Below, piece after piece: positions 43,402 to 54,005 of a DNA stretch of 64,000 bases. Below the pieces are notes generated by a model. The model was not told the origin of the DNA. It did not search any database and worked only from the letters and a program-made list of their open reading frames with translations. This DNA is from Peronospora farinosa. Lineage: Eukaryota > Oomycota > Peronosporomycetes > Peronosporales > Peronosporaceae. The stretch covers positions 186,001 through 250,000 of the forward strand of contig CANTFK010000966.1 of NCBI GenBank assembly GCA_947646735.1. The letters are read 5' to 3'. Position 1 is the stretch's first letter. Every line of letters begins with the position of its first letter. Made by a program: the position numbers and the translations under genes.

Positions 43402-44056
43402 TCGCATGTTTAATGGCACTGAGCTGTATCGCGGCCTGGGATACGGCTTTAATGACTGGGGAAAGACTTTCCTGCGGCAAGTCAACTTGACTGAGGCAAC
43501 GTGCGGTTTCCGCTGGAGCGAAGACGTTAAGGTGGACCTACTCAGTCATTGCCTCGCTGGCGTGGTCGAGAAGTACCATAAAAAGAAAGTCGATTTCTGG
43601 TGAAACCAGTAAGTGACGCTAGACTACGTGATGGAACGACTGTTGGAGACGTTCAAGACGTCGATTACCGCCGAGCATTCAATATGACTCTCTGCGAAAA
43701 AAAGGACACAAAAAACGTGGGCAGAGCACTACTTGTACCTGATAGCAGTCAGCGATGCACGAGGAGGCGCAGACATTTGTGCTGGACAACATTGTCCGTC
43801 TCGTGTCACCAGATCTCGTGATCGTCATTTGAGCCAAGTTCAATCTAGCATGGACCGATTACTTGCGACATCCTGAAGAGCTGACGCGCTTTGCAACGTC
43901 GATCGAGCTCGGTAACGGATTGGTCGGACGAGAGGTCGTTGTCGTGCATGCCGAGGCGTCGTCACAGCGCAAAGAGGCACGCAGATGCTTTAGGTACGGC
44001 AAGGCAGGCCACATCCAAGCAAATCTCCGCGGCAAGAAGAAAGGTGGCGGCGGAAG
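43402..44056 (+). pseudogene. TE4 Copia gag, 3' part
   Basis: It continues the plus-strand frame broken by TE5: MFNGTELYRGLGYGFNDWG, FLRQVNLTEATCGFRWSED, KVDLLSHCLAGVVEKYH. The helical capsid pattern is that of Copia-type gag. After a frameshift near 43610 the reading is ..TFKTSITAEHS, then DTKRTWAEHYLYLIAVSDA, then LRHPEELTRFATSIEL. It ends with a degenerate zinc knuckle CFRYGKAGHIQANL, in which two of the three Cys are lost. The LTR at 44057 cuts it off. The rest of the Copia element is not seen. Confidence 0.75.
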
Positions 44057-45327
44057 TGTGGTGAAGTCGATCGAAGGATTTTTGATTAACGGTGGAAAAT
44101 GATTGGATTGTGAATCACATACATGGAATGGATTAATACTATATGATTACATTTGGTTATACTATTGGCTCGATCAGGATTTATTGGATCGATCAATTAA
44201 TCGTCAGAATTACTTGGTTATACTTTGGGATCGATCTTATTTATCAGGTAGATCAATCGATCGTCTAGGATTGTTACAGACCAAGTAGAGGTTACGACGA
44301 CATGTCGGCCTTTTAGCCTCGTCATGATTGTACCTACAACGATTATGGACTACAATCGATCGCACCTTGCGATTGTGACGACTTCCGATCAATCGCAACT
44401 GCGATCGTAATCACGATCGTAATCGGTTACAATCGATTACATCCGAGATCGGAATCGCGATTGAGCCAATCAACATGGATATAATTTCGGTTAGATCAAC
44501 ATGGCTACATTTGCGATCGAATCGACAAGTACGATCACGATCGACAAATACGATCAGGATCGAGAATTGCGGTCACGATCGCCAAATGTAATCTTGATCT
44601 ACAAATGCGATCATGATCGACATCGTAGCCAAGAGTGAGATCGCAGCTATATTGGAGTGGGTCACACATCAAGATCTGATTTTTTTCGGAAAGAACGACA
44701 CGTGACAGAAGACCCTGGGCTACCGATAGGCAGTATCGTAGATTTTAGTATTTGATTGGTTAACATTAAGCAGAGTTTCTTTTACTTCTAAGCACGCACG
44801 CATACTTCTCTTCCGGGTGGGATATTTTTGGCCCCCCGACGATCGAGAGCTTCTGTCACCAGTACCTACAAATAATATTCCTGGATTGTTTGGCCAGGTA
44901 TTACAAGACCTCTCGCAAACAAACTTCGCCTGCGATTGGACGCAGTATCACGGAAAGGCAAGATACAAGATCGCGAGACGGCTCAAGTGGTCAGAAGGTC
45001 AAGTGGATCAAGTGGATCAAGTATCTACATTTTTGGACAAGGCGATCTCAAGAGAGATTAGGGCGACTCATATAGAGTGCCCAAGTAACCCCTCGATCGC
45101 GTGAAGATTTCCGCGCGATCGAACCCCAACCAATCTCAACCACGGCCAAGTTCAGCATCAACTCAAGTCCACCGAGAAGAGTGCTGCCCGCCCTACTGAA
45201 GGGTACACAAGTTGAGGAAGGAATTGCTATACACGGAAACGGAGTACCCCCTCCGATAGTCGGTTGTCTGGGCGCCAGTGAAGAGTCGGGATCACATCAG
45301 AAATTTTGTGATCCCCTCTCCACCACA
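44057..45327 (+). repeat. Inverted solo LTR, TE2/TE6 superfamily
   Basis: It runs opposite to the other LTRs of this superfamily: begins TGTGGTGAAGTCGATCG and ends CTCTCCACCACA. Read on the minus strand, its last 500 bp match the solo LTR at 37243 almost exactly (GTGTACCC.., ACTGGCGCCCAG..). The middle has GATC-rich degenerate repeats (CGATCGACAAATACGATC) where 37243 has its 14-bp array, and it is about 340 bp shorter. Flanks GAAG and GAAT are a near duplication only. Confidence 0.85.
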
Positions 45328-45620
45328 GAATTCAGAATAGCGTGGAGAAGTGCCAAGAGAATCGGGGCTCACAAGGGAACCGTAATAAAGAACACATAAA
45401 ACCAGGTCACTCCCTCGAGAGAATGACTATGATTGCGTTTCGCAAGGTCTTAAAGGTTAGAGTCAATTTCACCCTGGGACTGGGGATCAGTCACCGAGGA
45501 CAGGGTTTTCAGTCGCCAGGGACAGGGTTTTCAGTCACCTAAGACAGGGTTTAAAGGTCACCAGAGACAGGAGTACCAAAGGTCCAGGCTCCTGAAGTCA
45601 CTTGGAGAAGTGCGCACCAT
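45328..45620. other. TE6-family LTR edge and leader-like sequence
   Basis: No gene. Around 45338-45440 the plus strand (GTGGAGAAGTGCCAAG..) resembles the minus-strand start of the TE6 LTR at 47690. From 45490 to 45580 there are about three 22-bp units of GACAGGGTTTTCAGTCACC. The last bases, GCGCACCAT, are the same as those next to the 5' LTR of TE2 (23752-23760), where they belong to the primer-binding site. Confidence 0.5.
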
Positions 45621-47690
45621 TGTGGTGGAGTGGATTCTCAAACAGCGTGAGAGAACCACAAACACACACAGCGCCGGACTGCCGACTTACGGAGGGGGTA
45701 CCCCGATACCGTGTCGTGTTAACTTTGGGTCTCACCTTGTGTACCCGTCGGCTTGGCTGGTCTTGCTCCTTGGTTGACGCAGAGGACTTAAAGACTTGGT
45801 CTTTGTATAGAGGGACTTGGTGGTCCCCGAGTGGATATACTTCACTTGGGACCGGGTTTCTTGTGCTCGATCGACTGAGTCGAGAGCGATGCACCTGGTA
45901 CCATGTACCCCTTTCGGTGTCTAACTGTTTCTTGGTCCTTGGAACCCTTTGTGTTCTTCCCCGTATGGAAACCGCTTCCTGTAGCGGGTCGTAGAGTCTT
46001 GACACTTAAGTGACACCTCAGGCCAACTATCCTGATGTTCAACTTGCGCTGCTCGAGCCGTCTAACACCTGCTGGACTTCGGGGGGCCAAAGCGTATCCC
46101 GCCCGGAATAGGTGAGGTGACGGAGAAGAGCTTGAAAGGGCGCTTAAAGCTGCCACGTGTAATGCAAATTCGAGTGTGTTTATTTATCTTATACTTTGTA
46201 TGCTTTTCTTGCCTAACCCTAACCCTTTGATCTGGAAAGTGCCACGTGCCGACTCTTGGAGGAAGGACTGGCTTCTTTGTACCTGTACTATCTGTAACCT
46301 CCGGGGTTCCGTGTACCGTTTTCGCATCTTCGGGCATTGGGCCCTTGTACCCTGGTACTATGGTGGAGTGGCGATCACAAAATTTCTGATGTGATCCAGA
46401 CTCTCCACTGGCGCCCAGACGACCGGCTAGCGGAGGGGGTACCCCGTATCCGTGTAACTTTCCTTCCTCACCTTGTGTACCCGTCGGTAGAGCGGGCTGC
46501 ACTCTTCTCGGTGGACTTGAGTCGATGCTGAACTTGACCAGGGTTGGGGATTGGTCGGGGGGTCGATCACGTGGAAAATCCTCACGCGATCGAAAGTTGT
46601 ATGGGGGTGCTCTATGAGTCACCCTGGTCTGCCTTGAGACCGCCTTATCCAAATGTATATACTTGATCCACTTGATTTCACTTGATCTTCTGACCACTTG
46701 AGCCGTCTCGATCTTGTGCCTTGTCCTTTAAGTTGTATACTGCTTCCGATCGCAGGGGGGTTTTGATTGGGTTGAGAGTTCTTGTAATCCCTGGTCAAAC
46801 AATCCAGGGATATTATTTGTAGGTACTGGTGACAGAAGCTCTCGATCGTCGGGGGGCAAAGTTATCCGACCGGAAGAGAAGTCTGCGTGCGTGCTTAGAA
46901 GTAAAAGAAACTCTGTTTAATGTTAACCAATCCAATACCAAATCCTACGATTATGCCTATCTGTATGACAGTACCTACTGCCGCGTGTCGTCTCTTTCAG
47001 GAAAATCAGACCTCGGTATGTGGTCCACTTCGGATACCATCGCTATCTTGATCCGTCGATCGAGGTTACGATCGATCTGTAACCGGTTACATCTCGCGAT
47101 CGGCTTTCTGGATCGACGATCGCGATCGTCGATCACGGTTGTTTTCACGATCGATGATAACACTTGTTGATCATGATCGATGATCACGCTTGTTGATCAC
47201 GATCATGTGGATCGCATAGTAAGATTGTGATCGAGCGATCTTCCACCCTAATCGTCATCACAGCCGCGTTATCCTCGGCCAACCGTGGCCATCACATGAT
47301 CGATCCAGATAAGCTGTCATTTCAATACAATAGCCAAGTATAAACTATGCGATCATTCATCGATAGATCTTGATCGCTCCCATACAATAGCCAAGTATAA
47401 TCCATAGAATATGATTCCCGCCGTGTAAGTGGTCCACATTATGATCACTTTCGATATAGTTAATCAAACTTTTTCTTGATCGACTTCACCACAGTACCCT
47501 GGCCCCTGGGCATGTACTATCTCTGCACTTCTGGGTCCTTATACTCTTAATGAGTCTGGGGCCTGGTGTGAGGTTGTGAATATGCGAGACCGTGTTGTAG
47601 TGACTCCCTCGGGGGAGTGATCAAAAATTCTTTTGCCCCCTGTTCGTATTTTCTTTGTGCTCTAATTTCCTTGGCACTTCTCCACAGCTG
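45621..47690 (-). repeat. TE6 3' LTR with nested solo LTR
   Basis: It begins TGTGGTGGAGTGG and ends TTGGCACTTCTCCACA. Without the nested LTR it is about 930 bp. The conserved block with GGGGTACCCC (45695-45704) and GTGTACCCGTCGG is present, but no GATC array. Next to it the minus strand at 47691-47703 reads CGAAGGGGACAGC, a polypurine tract, which marks this as the 3' LTR. Confidence 0.75.
46359..47493 (-). repeat. Solo LTR nested in the TE6 LTR
   Basis: 1135 bp, TATGGTGGAG (TGTGG with one G-to-A change) to TTCACCACA, flanked by GTAC on both sides (46355-46358 and 47494-47497). It matches the 37243 solo LTR in its first 500 bp and carries a short CGATC-rich region instead of the 14-bp array. 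Confidence 0.9.
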
Positions 47691-47703
47691 TCCCCTTCGC
47701 GCT
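47691..47703 (-). other. TE6 polypurine tract
   Basis: Minus strand CGAAGGGGACAGC directly against the 3' LTR. Confidence 0.65.
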
Positions 47704-47899
47704 GGTCTTCCGAACTGCGGCAAGCTGCCATTTTGAATTAGCAGTAAGTGGCCCTGTGTCGGCTGGATGGGTGCGCTCACCAACTCACAAGTCTTATATT
47801 CGCCAGTAACCTCTCGTAAAATTTTCAACGTGTCACAAGCACCTGACCTGGTTGGCCTTTTACCGCACTTCCTGGACCTGATCCTGACGAGGTCGCTCC

Positions 47900-49698
47900 G
47901 ACCTTAGACCTTATTGGGGAGCCAACAATTATCTGGAGGTCGCTCAAGCTTGGAAAGTTTTACGTGTCGCGGTGGAACGGGCCCAGTCCATGGAGTCCCT
48001 CGCTGAGGAACACAGGGTCCTCCAACGGACCTACCAGATGGAACATCGCCGGACCGCGAAATTACAGCGTCGCGTAGACGACATCACGAAATTCGAGGTG
48101 ACCCAAGCGCCCCGGATACAGTCTTGGGTCCGATATCTGGTCCACGAGCATGAAGTAGACCAGTTGACTATCGCCGAGTACCGGGACACACTTGCCCAAC
48201 GGGTGGACAACTCCCAGGAAGTGGAAGAGTCCCGATTTCAGATCGAATACTGAAAGGACCAGTACAACGAGGCTGTCGAAAAATTTTCGGCTGAGATTCG
48301 GTCGCTGAAGTCCAAGTTGGACGCACTTCACAGTTCCCAAGCATTGTCGAGACAAGTGTCGGTACTCCAGAGAGAGATGGCCAACTACAAGATTCGCGTA
48401 AGAACCCTCCTCCGGGAACGAAGCCAGCTGCAGAAACAGCTGACGGTGGCTCGAGGTACTGCGGCGAAATCGACTCCGTCCACGACCAGAGCCCGGAGCT
48501 ACAGAACGATGAAAAGATCATGTTCGCCTTCAGCCAAGGTTCGGTCCCCTCCTAAGTCGAAGAAGCGGAAAGTCACCCATCCTCCGGGGTCATCTGAGAC
48601 AGAGGATAGCAGTAGTGACGACCCGTTGTTCGCCGCAATAGCCAGATCGCGTGCTTCCAGTCGTCGCTCCGGCCCCGTATCCTCTACTGCAAAATTAGGC
48701 CCAAAGGTCATAGACCTGTCAAACAAGACCAAGTCTAAGACTTCCACTTGATCCTCGAAGTCTCCTTCACCTCAGACCTCCCGCGTAGCTTCTCGTTCGT
48801 CAAAGAAAAAGAAGGCTCGTACAGCGTACTCAGACGAGTTCTTAAAAATGTTTGGTCCGGACTATGAGACTGAGAGCGACGAGTCTAGCAACGCCAAGAG
48901 GAAGCCACCGGCCAAAGGTCCAGCTAGAAAGGGTAATACTTCGGCGCCTAAAGGTCCCCGCCGCAAGGGTCCCAGCAGCAACGGTCTTGCATCAACATCC
49001 AAGGGTCCCAGTAACAAGGATCCTGCACCAACATTCGAGGGTCCCAGCTACAAAGATCCCGCCCGTAAGGGTCCTCCAAACCATAACATCCAGGGATCCT
49101 CCATTCCTGGTTTTGCGAACCCAGCACGTTCGCCGTGGAAGACGTTTCCCCTTGGTCGATTTCCCAGGTAGGGGCCCTCGTTATCACCCAGCTGACGCCA
49201 GAGGATCTTTGGTCCAAGGTATCGCTTCCACTGTCTTGGGTGGGTGCTTCTGATGACCAGAAGTCCCGAAGCCCCCCAGTCTGTAGTAAAGGCCTCATGA
49301 AGGACTCTCAACTTCAACTTTTGATGGATTCGCGTCCTTGGGACCTGGGGGTCGTGACCGTAAACCCTATTTCTCTCTCGGTTTCCGGATGGTTTAGCGA
49401 CCTCGTGAAGCTCCATGATACTTACGTCGACGCGTCACGCCAGAGTCTATGGGAAGACCGACACCGACTTCCTCTCTCTGCCGAACTCCGTACGAAGAGC
49501 CGATACGCCTCTCGTCTTTTCAATGCGAGAAAGAAATGGCGGGCCAAGGCTGCGATGGAAGTGTTTGAAAAGGTCTTGGAAGGGATGAAAGCCTACCACT
49601 GTGACCTGGACGTTCTTCTTGACCCATACTTCCAACCCATGATTCCGACCCGTCAGCGGACCGTTTGGTATCCAATTTTCACGAAGGAGGATCCATAG
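47900..49698 (+). pseudogene. TE6 antisense accessory ORF: coiled coil, NLS, repeats
   Basis: Plus-strand gene opposite to gag-pol. One frame is open from about 47933 (NYLEVAQAWKVLRVAVERAQ) to 49171 except for TGA at 48251 and 48749. It begins with a long coiled coil (to about 48470: HRVLQRTYQMEHRRTAKLQR, IRSLKSKLDALHS, LLRERSQLQKQLTVAR). Then comes an NLS-like PKSKKRKV (48551-48574) followed by an acidic Ser patch, then Lys/Pro/Gly repeats of 10-11 residues (KGPSNKDPAPTFEGPSYKDP). After TAG 49169 a frameshift leads to a C-terminal domain (VSGWFSDLVKLHDTYVDA, YASRLFNARKKWRAKAAMEV, LDPYFQPMIPTRQRTVWYP) ending at 49698. About 580 residues in all. It looks like a nuclear, self-associating protein; the function is unknown. 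The 3' side is separated from pol by about 600 bp without clear features. Confidence 0.72.
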
Positions 49699-50321
49699 TT
49701 GTTTTTTTTAAGCGTTGCGGACAGTAGACGACACTGCACCCTGGCGCGTGCTTTATCGTAAAAACTTTTAGGAGCACCCGCCTTTCAGATCCCTCGTCTC
49801 TCTGGCAAATTTTGCACGAGCAGCAATGCGCAGAATAATTAATCAGTCAGCTTTCCGCGTATCCGTATTAGTCGTTCCACTCCAATGCTTCTCCCCGTAA
49901 CTTCACACTCTTTTTATTTAATCCTGTACCCTCGGATCCCTGGTACCCTGGGCTCTGGCACCTTGGGTCTGGTACCCTGGAGCCCTGTACCTTCGAAACC
50001 CTGTACCCTTAGCATTCAGGGTCTCACAATACTTCGCAGTTTCTTCTGTGCTGCCGCACTCTCGAACATGTAACTTGATCCATTTGTAAATGTATAACAA
50101 ATACCGCCTCCTTCTTGCATCATCTTGGACTTCCCAAGATGAACTCTCCCCACTACTCCTCATGGATATGCATTGCCTCGAACCGGTTCCGAGTAGCCTG
50201 CCTGCGCTCATAGTCCCTAATCAATCCTCCCCAATCGAGGTTGTTGTGAAATGTTCCCAAGTTGAAGCCGTTGGAACATCTCACGTCCGTTTACCGATGC
50301 CGAGTGCAATAAAGAGAGAAT
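49699..50321. other. TE6 spacer between antisense ORF and pol
   Basis: No supported gene. It contains short repeated GGTACCCTGG/CCTGTACCCT phrases at 49925-50010. At its right end it has decayed pol C-terminal sequence, where the TE2 protein continues beyond its chromodomain but this copy has stops. Confidence 0.5.
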
Positions 50322-52789
50322 TCAACAGAGGTCCACCTCATCTATCCATAACGGGTCAGGATATCCTTTCCACTGTACCAGGTATTCACACTGGATCCGT
50401 CCGTACCGAGTTTTCCTTCCCATACGTCTGTCTAGAATTTTTTTCACTTCGTATTCGTCATCTTTCAATTCCGTAACCCAACTGTCTTCTGGCAATAGGG
50501 CCTCATCAAAATACACCGCTCCGCTTCGTCTACCACCATTAACGTATCCGGTCTATCAGGGTATTGCCGGAACAGCTTCAACTTAGACATGTGTACCAAC
50601 AGGTATAAACAGTAGTCTATCCTAATGATGCCTAAGCGAACGGCATAGCACCCACTAGTTTCCCCGATCGGAACGGACCACGCCATAGGTGTGCCAGCTT
50701 CGAGCATAGCCCTCCTTGACCCGGTCCAAGTATAACCATACTTGGGAATCCACCTCAATATGACCATCAACCACCTCCTCATTGTGGTACTGGGCTCGAC
50801 TTTCCATCGCCGATCGTAATAATTCGTTGGTCTGTTCTCTCGCTCGGCGATACTGACGTTGCATGCTATATCGCCATCGACGTGGTTCACATTCTCGCCG
50901 GTGGTGCTGCTCAGCGCTATGGTGGCTTCTAGAGTACTTCGGCATTCCAGCTGCGTACCAAGAAGAATGGCGTCTTCTTTCGGATCCGGACCTGTGCCGT
51001 ATTCAACGCGAAAGTGAGCCTTTCTGCATAGGCATCCCATTCCTTCTGATCCACCTCTGACACATACATTTTGATGGACCGTGTGATAGTCTGTACCATT
51101 CTCTCTGCTGTGCCATTGGCCTGTGATCGATACGCCATAGTAGCCCACTGTTTCTGCCCAATTATGCGATTGAAGGCGCGAAAGAAATCTGACATGAAAC
51201 TAGGTTCTCTCGTCGTGACGGATCGCCTCACTGGCCCCAAACCGACGGAACACGCACTCTTCGTATCCTTCTGCCACGGTTTGGGCCGACCTCGACGAGC
51301 TAGCCTTAGCAATCACATATCCCGTCAACAGGTCCACCCAAATCAACAGCTCCGTATTACCCTTGAATGACTTGGGCAAAGATGGGATATGGTCCATCGC
51401 GATAACTTGGAACGGGTAGGTAGCTTGAATGTTTCCTGGGGTCCTCCCTCGTAAGGTGGGGCCACCTTTGCCAGTCTTGCAGTCTACGCAAGTGCCAACA
51501 TAGCGCTGAACACTCCGGAATAAGCCTTTCCAATAGAAATGTTTCCGGATACGTTGGTATGTACGGCCAATTCCCTGGTGTCCTCCTTCTAGACTCGTAT
51601 GGTAGTGGTGTAGAAAGTCTTGTTGTAGACTTTCGGGTATAACTAGCCGAATCAACCCATCACGGCCCTTGTCGGTTGCTCCTTGGTAAGGGCAGTACAA
51701 AAGAAGTTCGTCATCATCCAAAGCGTAGTTCATCTCAATCTTTCCACACGTAGATGCCACCTCTGCCGATAAACCACTCCAATTACCCCGTAGGTAAATC
51801 TTCAAATCACGTATCCACATCTCTTCATCTTGGGCTGCTGCAATTCGTTCGATCCTTACCCGTTGCACTACTTCCTCTTTCACGGCTTCCGTCGGCATTC
51901 TGGATAGGGCCCGGGACCTCGTAACAGCTGTAACTCGCAATGCAGGGTTCTGGTCCTTGGGTATTAAAAGCTCAGGTAGACGGTTGATTGCTTCAAGGTC
52001 CTTGAACTCTTCTTCCGGCACTATATCGACACCCTGTTGCTGGTGCAAAGCCACGTTAGCAAGTCGGTCTGCACTTTGGTTCCATTCGCGCTTCATGTGT
52101 AGAAACTCATGAACGGGCCAGTACCTGAGTTTTTCCAGGGCCTTCGCCCGTCGTACTGTCAGTCCCTGCGCCTTACACTTGATTTCTCCTCGCATCTGTA
52201 GCACGACCAGGTTAGAATCTCCACATACCACCAGACGTATACGCTCCAGGTTCTCCAGTAGAAGGAAGCATAACAATAGGCCTTCATACTCTGCCTCAAT
52301 TACTGTCGCTTCAGTCAAATATCGGGAAGCGGCGGCGACCACCGTCCATCCCGGGAGTTGCCACACAATAGCACTGCAGGCCCCTCCCCCACGCTTAACT
52401 CGTGCAGACCCATCGAAACTGATCACGTACGAGACCTCCTCGGGTTCGACTGTATGAGGAACCACCGTGATAGCTTGGCGCGGGTGTTTCCTAGAGGCGA
52501 TCGAGTACAGGATGCAGTCCACGTTTTCGCGAGTAGTTATGCTGGCTTCCAATGTCCCCAGTATTTCATCCCCGCCCCGCTTACACTTGACCACTTCAAG
52601 CGTCCATTGAGACAGCAGTGCAGCCCAATTTCCAAGGCGTCCCTGACGACCTGGTGACCGGACTAACCACGCTAATGTGGAATGTCGAGTTAAGACCTTG
52701 ATTGGACGGGTAACCAGCAATGTATAGCAAAGGTCGAGTAACTGCAACAACTCTAGCACTTCGTTGTCCACCAAGCCAAAATTAATCTC
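50322..52789 (-). pseudogene. TE6 pol: RNase H pair, integrase, chromodomain
   Basis: From 52789 down: the C-terminal part of the degenerate gypsy RNase H (NEINFGLVDNEVLELLQLL, VLTRHSTLAWLVRS, with Arg where the Asp of YTDH belongs). The second RNase H follows: SFDGSARVKRGGGACSAIVW, TVIEAEYEGLL, CGDSNLVVLQMRGEI, NQSADRLANVAL. Integrase: GGHQGIGRTYQRIRKHFYW, CVDCKTGKG, AMDHIPSLPKSFKGNTE, EAIRHDE. A frameshift near 51210 is followed by PSFMSDFFRAFNRIIGQ, NGTAERMVQTITRS. A further shift near 50950, then a chromodomain-like YEVKKILDRRMGRKTRYG, YLVQWKGYPDPLWIDEVDLC and a stop. The long first frame (52789-51200) is intact. Confidence 0.87.
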
Positions 52790-52791
52790 AT

Positions 52792-54005
52792 TTGAGAGGC
52801 AAGGCGACGAACAACGCATATACCGACGATGCGTTGCAGAGGTCTTGGTGTGCCTTCATCAGGAGCTGGAACGCGAGCCGACGTGAAGGAACGTCCTTCA
52901 CGTCCTGGTTAGACGGTCGCGAGGGAACGCGTGATAGACACGCTATTGGCGACCTGCGCCGGCGCATCTGTCGTATGACTTGTGACGAATATCACCTTTG
53001 TTACGTCCACATTCGTGAGGGATGTCCAACGTGCAACGTGGGCAGGTCGCGACCGGTCCGGCAGGAATGGGACGACTTGGTGTGTACGCGAGGCATGCCC
53101 GATCATATTCGTCCATGGATTGCCCGTTATAAGAGAAGCCTTTCGCAGCTCCAGGTGTCCGAGCTACGGCGAGTGAGATTGCATCCTTAAGATCGCCTTG
53201 GGCGTTCACGTAGCCGAGGTCGTCAACCGTATAATCTGTACGCTCCCGAGCCTCGTAATAGGTCTCGGTCTCGGAGTCGCTCGGGAGGTCGTCGCGGTTT
53301 CGTTGCTCGCGAGCATTACGGCTCGCGAGATCGGGGATGGAACCGTCAGCGTCGGTCGCGATCACCGTCTTTCTACGGGGCTCGTAGTCCTCGTCACGTC
53401 CGGGACATCTTGGGACAGCGTACTCGATGGCTCTCATGTATCGTCCGCCGGGGAATATCCCAACCAGCGAACCCTGTAATGTTTCTCGACATGCTTCTTC
53501 ATGGGCGCCGAGTTATTACTCGGCGCCTGGGACTTGTAATCCTCGTGATCGACAATCCGGTCGACAATCCAGCGTCGCGCACCCGATGCATCGACTAATG
53601 GAGGAGGAGCATCACGATGGAAGGCCTCTGGCGATGAGCGCCGATTCTCGTAATCGGGCGCCTGTACAGTCGAATGATGAGCTGCGCCTACTCCGCGCTG
53701 AAGCCGAGGAATCGAAGAATGCCCTACTTGATTCTCGCGAGATGGCTGAGAGAGCTCAAGATCGTGCGGATGCTGCGACTGAGGCTGCTGAGCGGACCCG
53801 AAGTGAGCAGCTGGTACTGGTTGAGCGCCTACGTCAACTTGAGACGACTGCGTTCGGAGGGCCCCAGCAGATCGAGTCTGCACGCGTTCGGGCAGGACTT
53901 GGTCCCAGTCGTCGTCAACGTCGTCGTCAAGGGATGTCGGATTTCGAGCCGGCACAGAAGAGCGGGGAATATTCGAAGGGAGATCCGCCGGCAGGTAAGC
54001 CTTGA
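52792..54005 (+). pseudogene. TE7 antisense accessory ORF with RS-rich domain
   Basis: The 5' end is lost at the junction. The frame reads DALQRSWCAFIRSWNASRRE, RRICRMTCDEYHLCYVHIRE, CPTCNVGRSRPVRQEWDD and PWIARYKRSLSQLQ, matching the TE3 antisense ORF. It is interrupted by a single TAA at 53188-53190. The same frame goes on with RSRSRGRQPYN, then RNRSRSRSRSGGRRG, RDRGWNRQRRSRSPSFYGAR (about 53200-53400), an Arg/Ser-rich domain like those of SR proteins. A different frame then gives a coiled coil (DELRLLRAEAEESKNALLDS, AERAQDRADAATEAAERT, VLVERLRQLE) and ends at 54005. The stretch 53410-53600 lies opposite the pol chromodomain. A Cys/His set (C..C..H..C..H..CPTC) may bind zinc. Confidence 0.7.

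Noticed and set aside
46210..46226. CCTAACCCTAACCC as a telomere-like tract
   Set aside because: Only two units inside an LTR; too short and in the wrong setting.
48251..48751. TGA read as a sense codon, because several ORFs are broken only by TGA
   Set aside because: TAA and TAG interrupt other frames as often, and the host genes end in normal stops.
52943..53437. Minus-strand ORF beyond the TE7 chromodomain as a pol tail
   Set aside because: It does not match the TE3 tail, while the plus strand matches TE3; kept only as a possible shadow.
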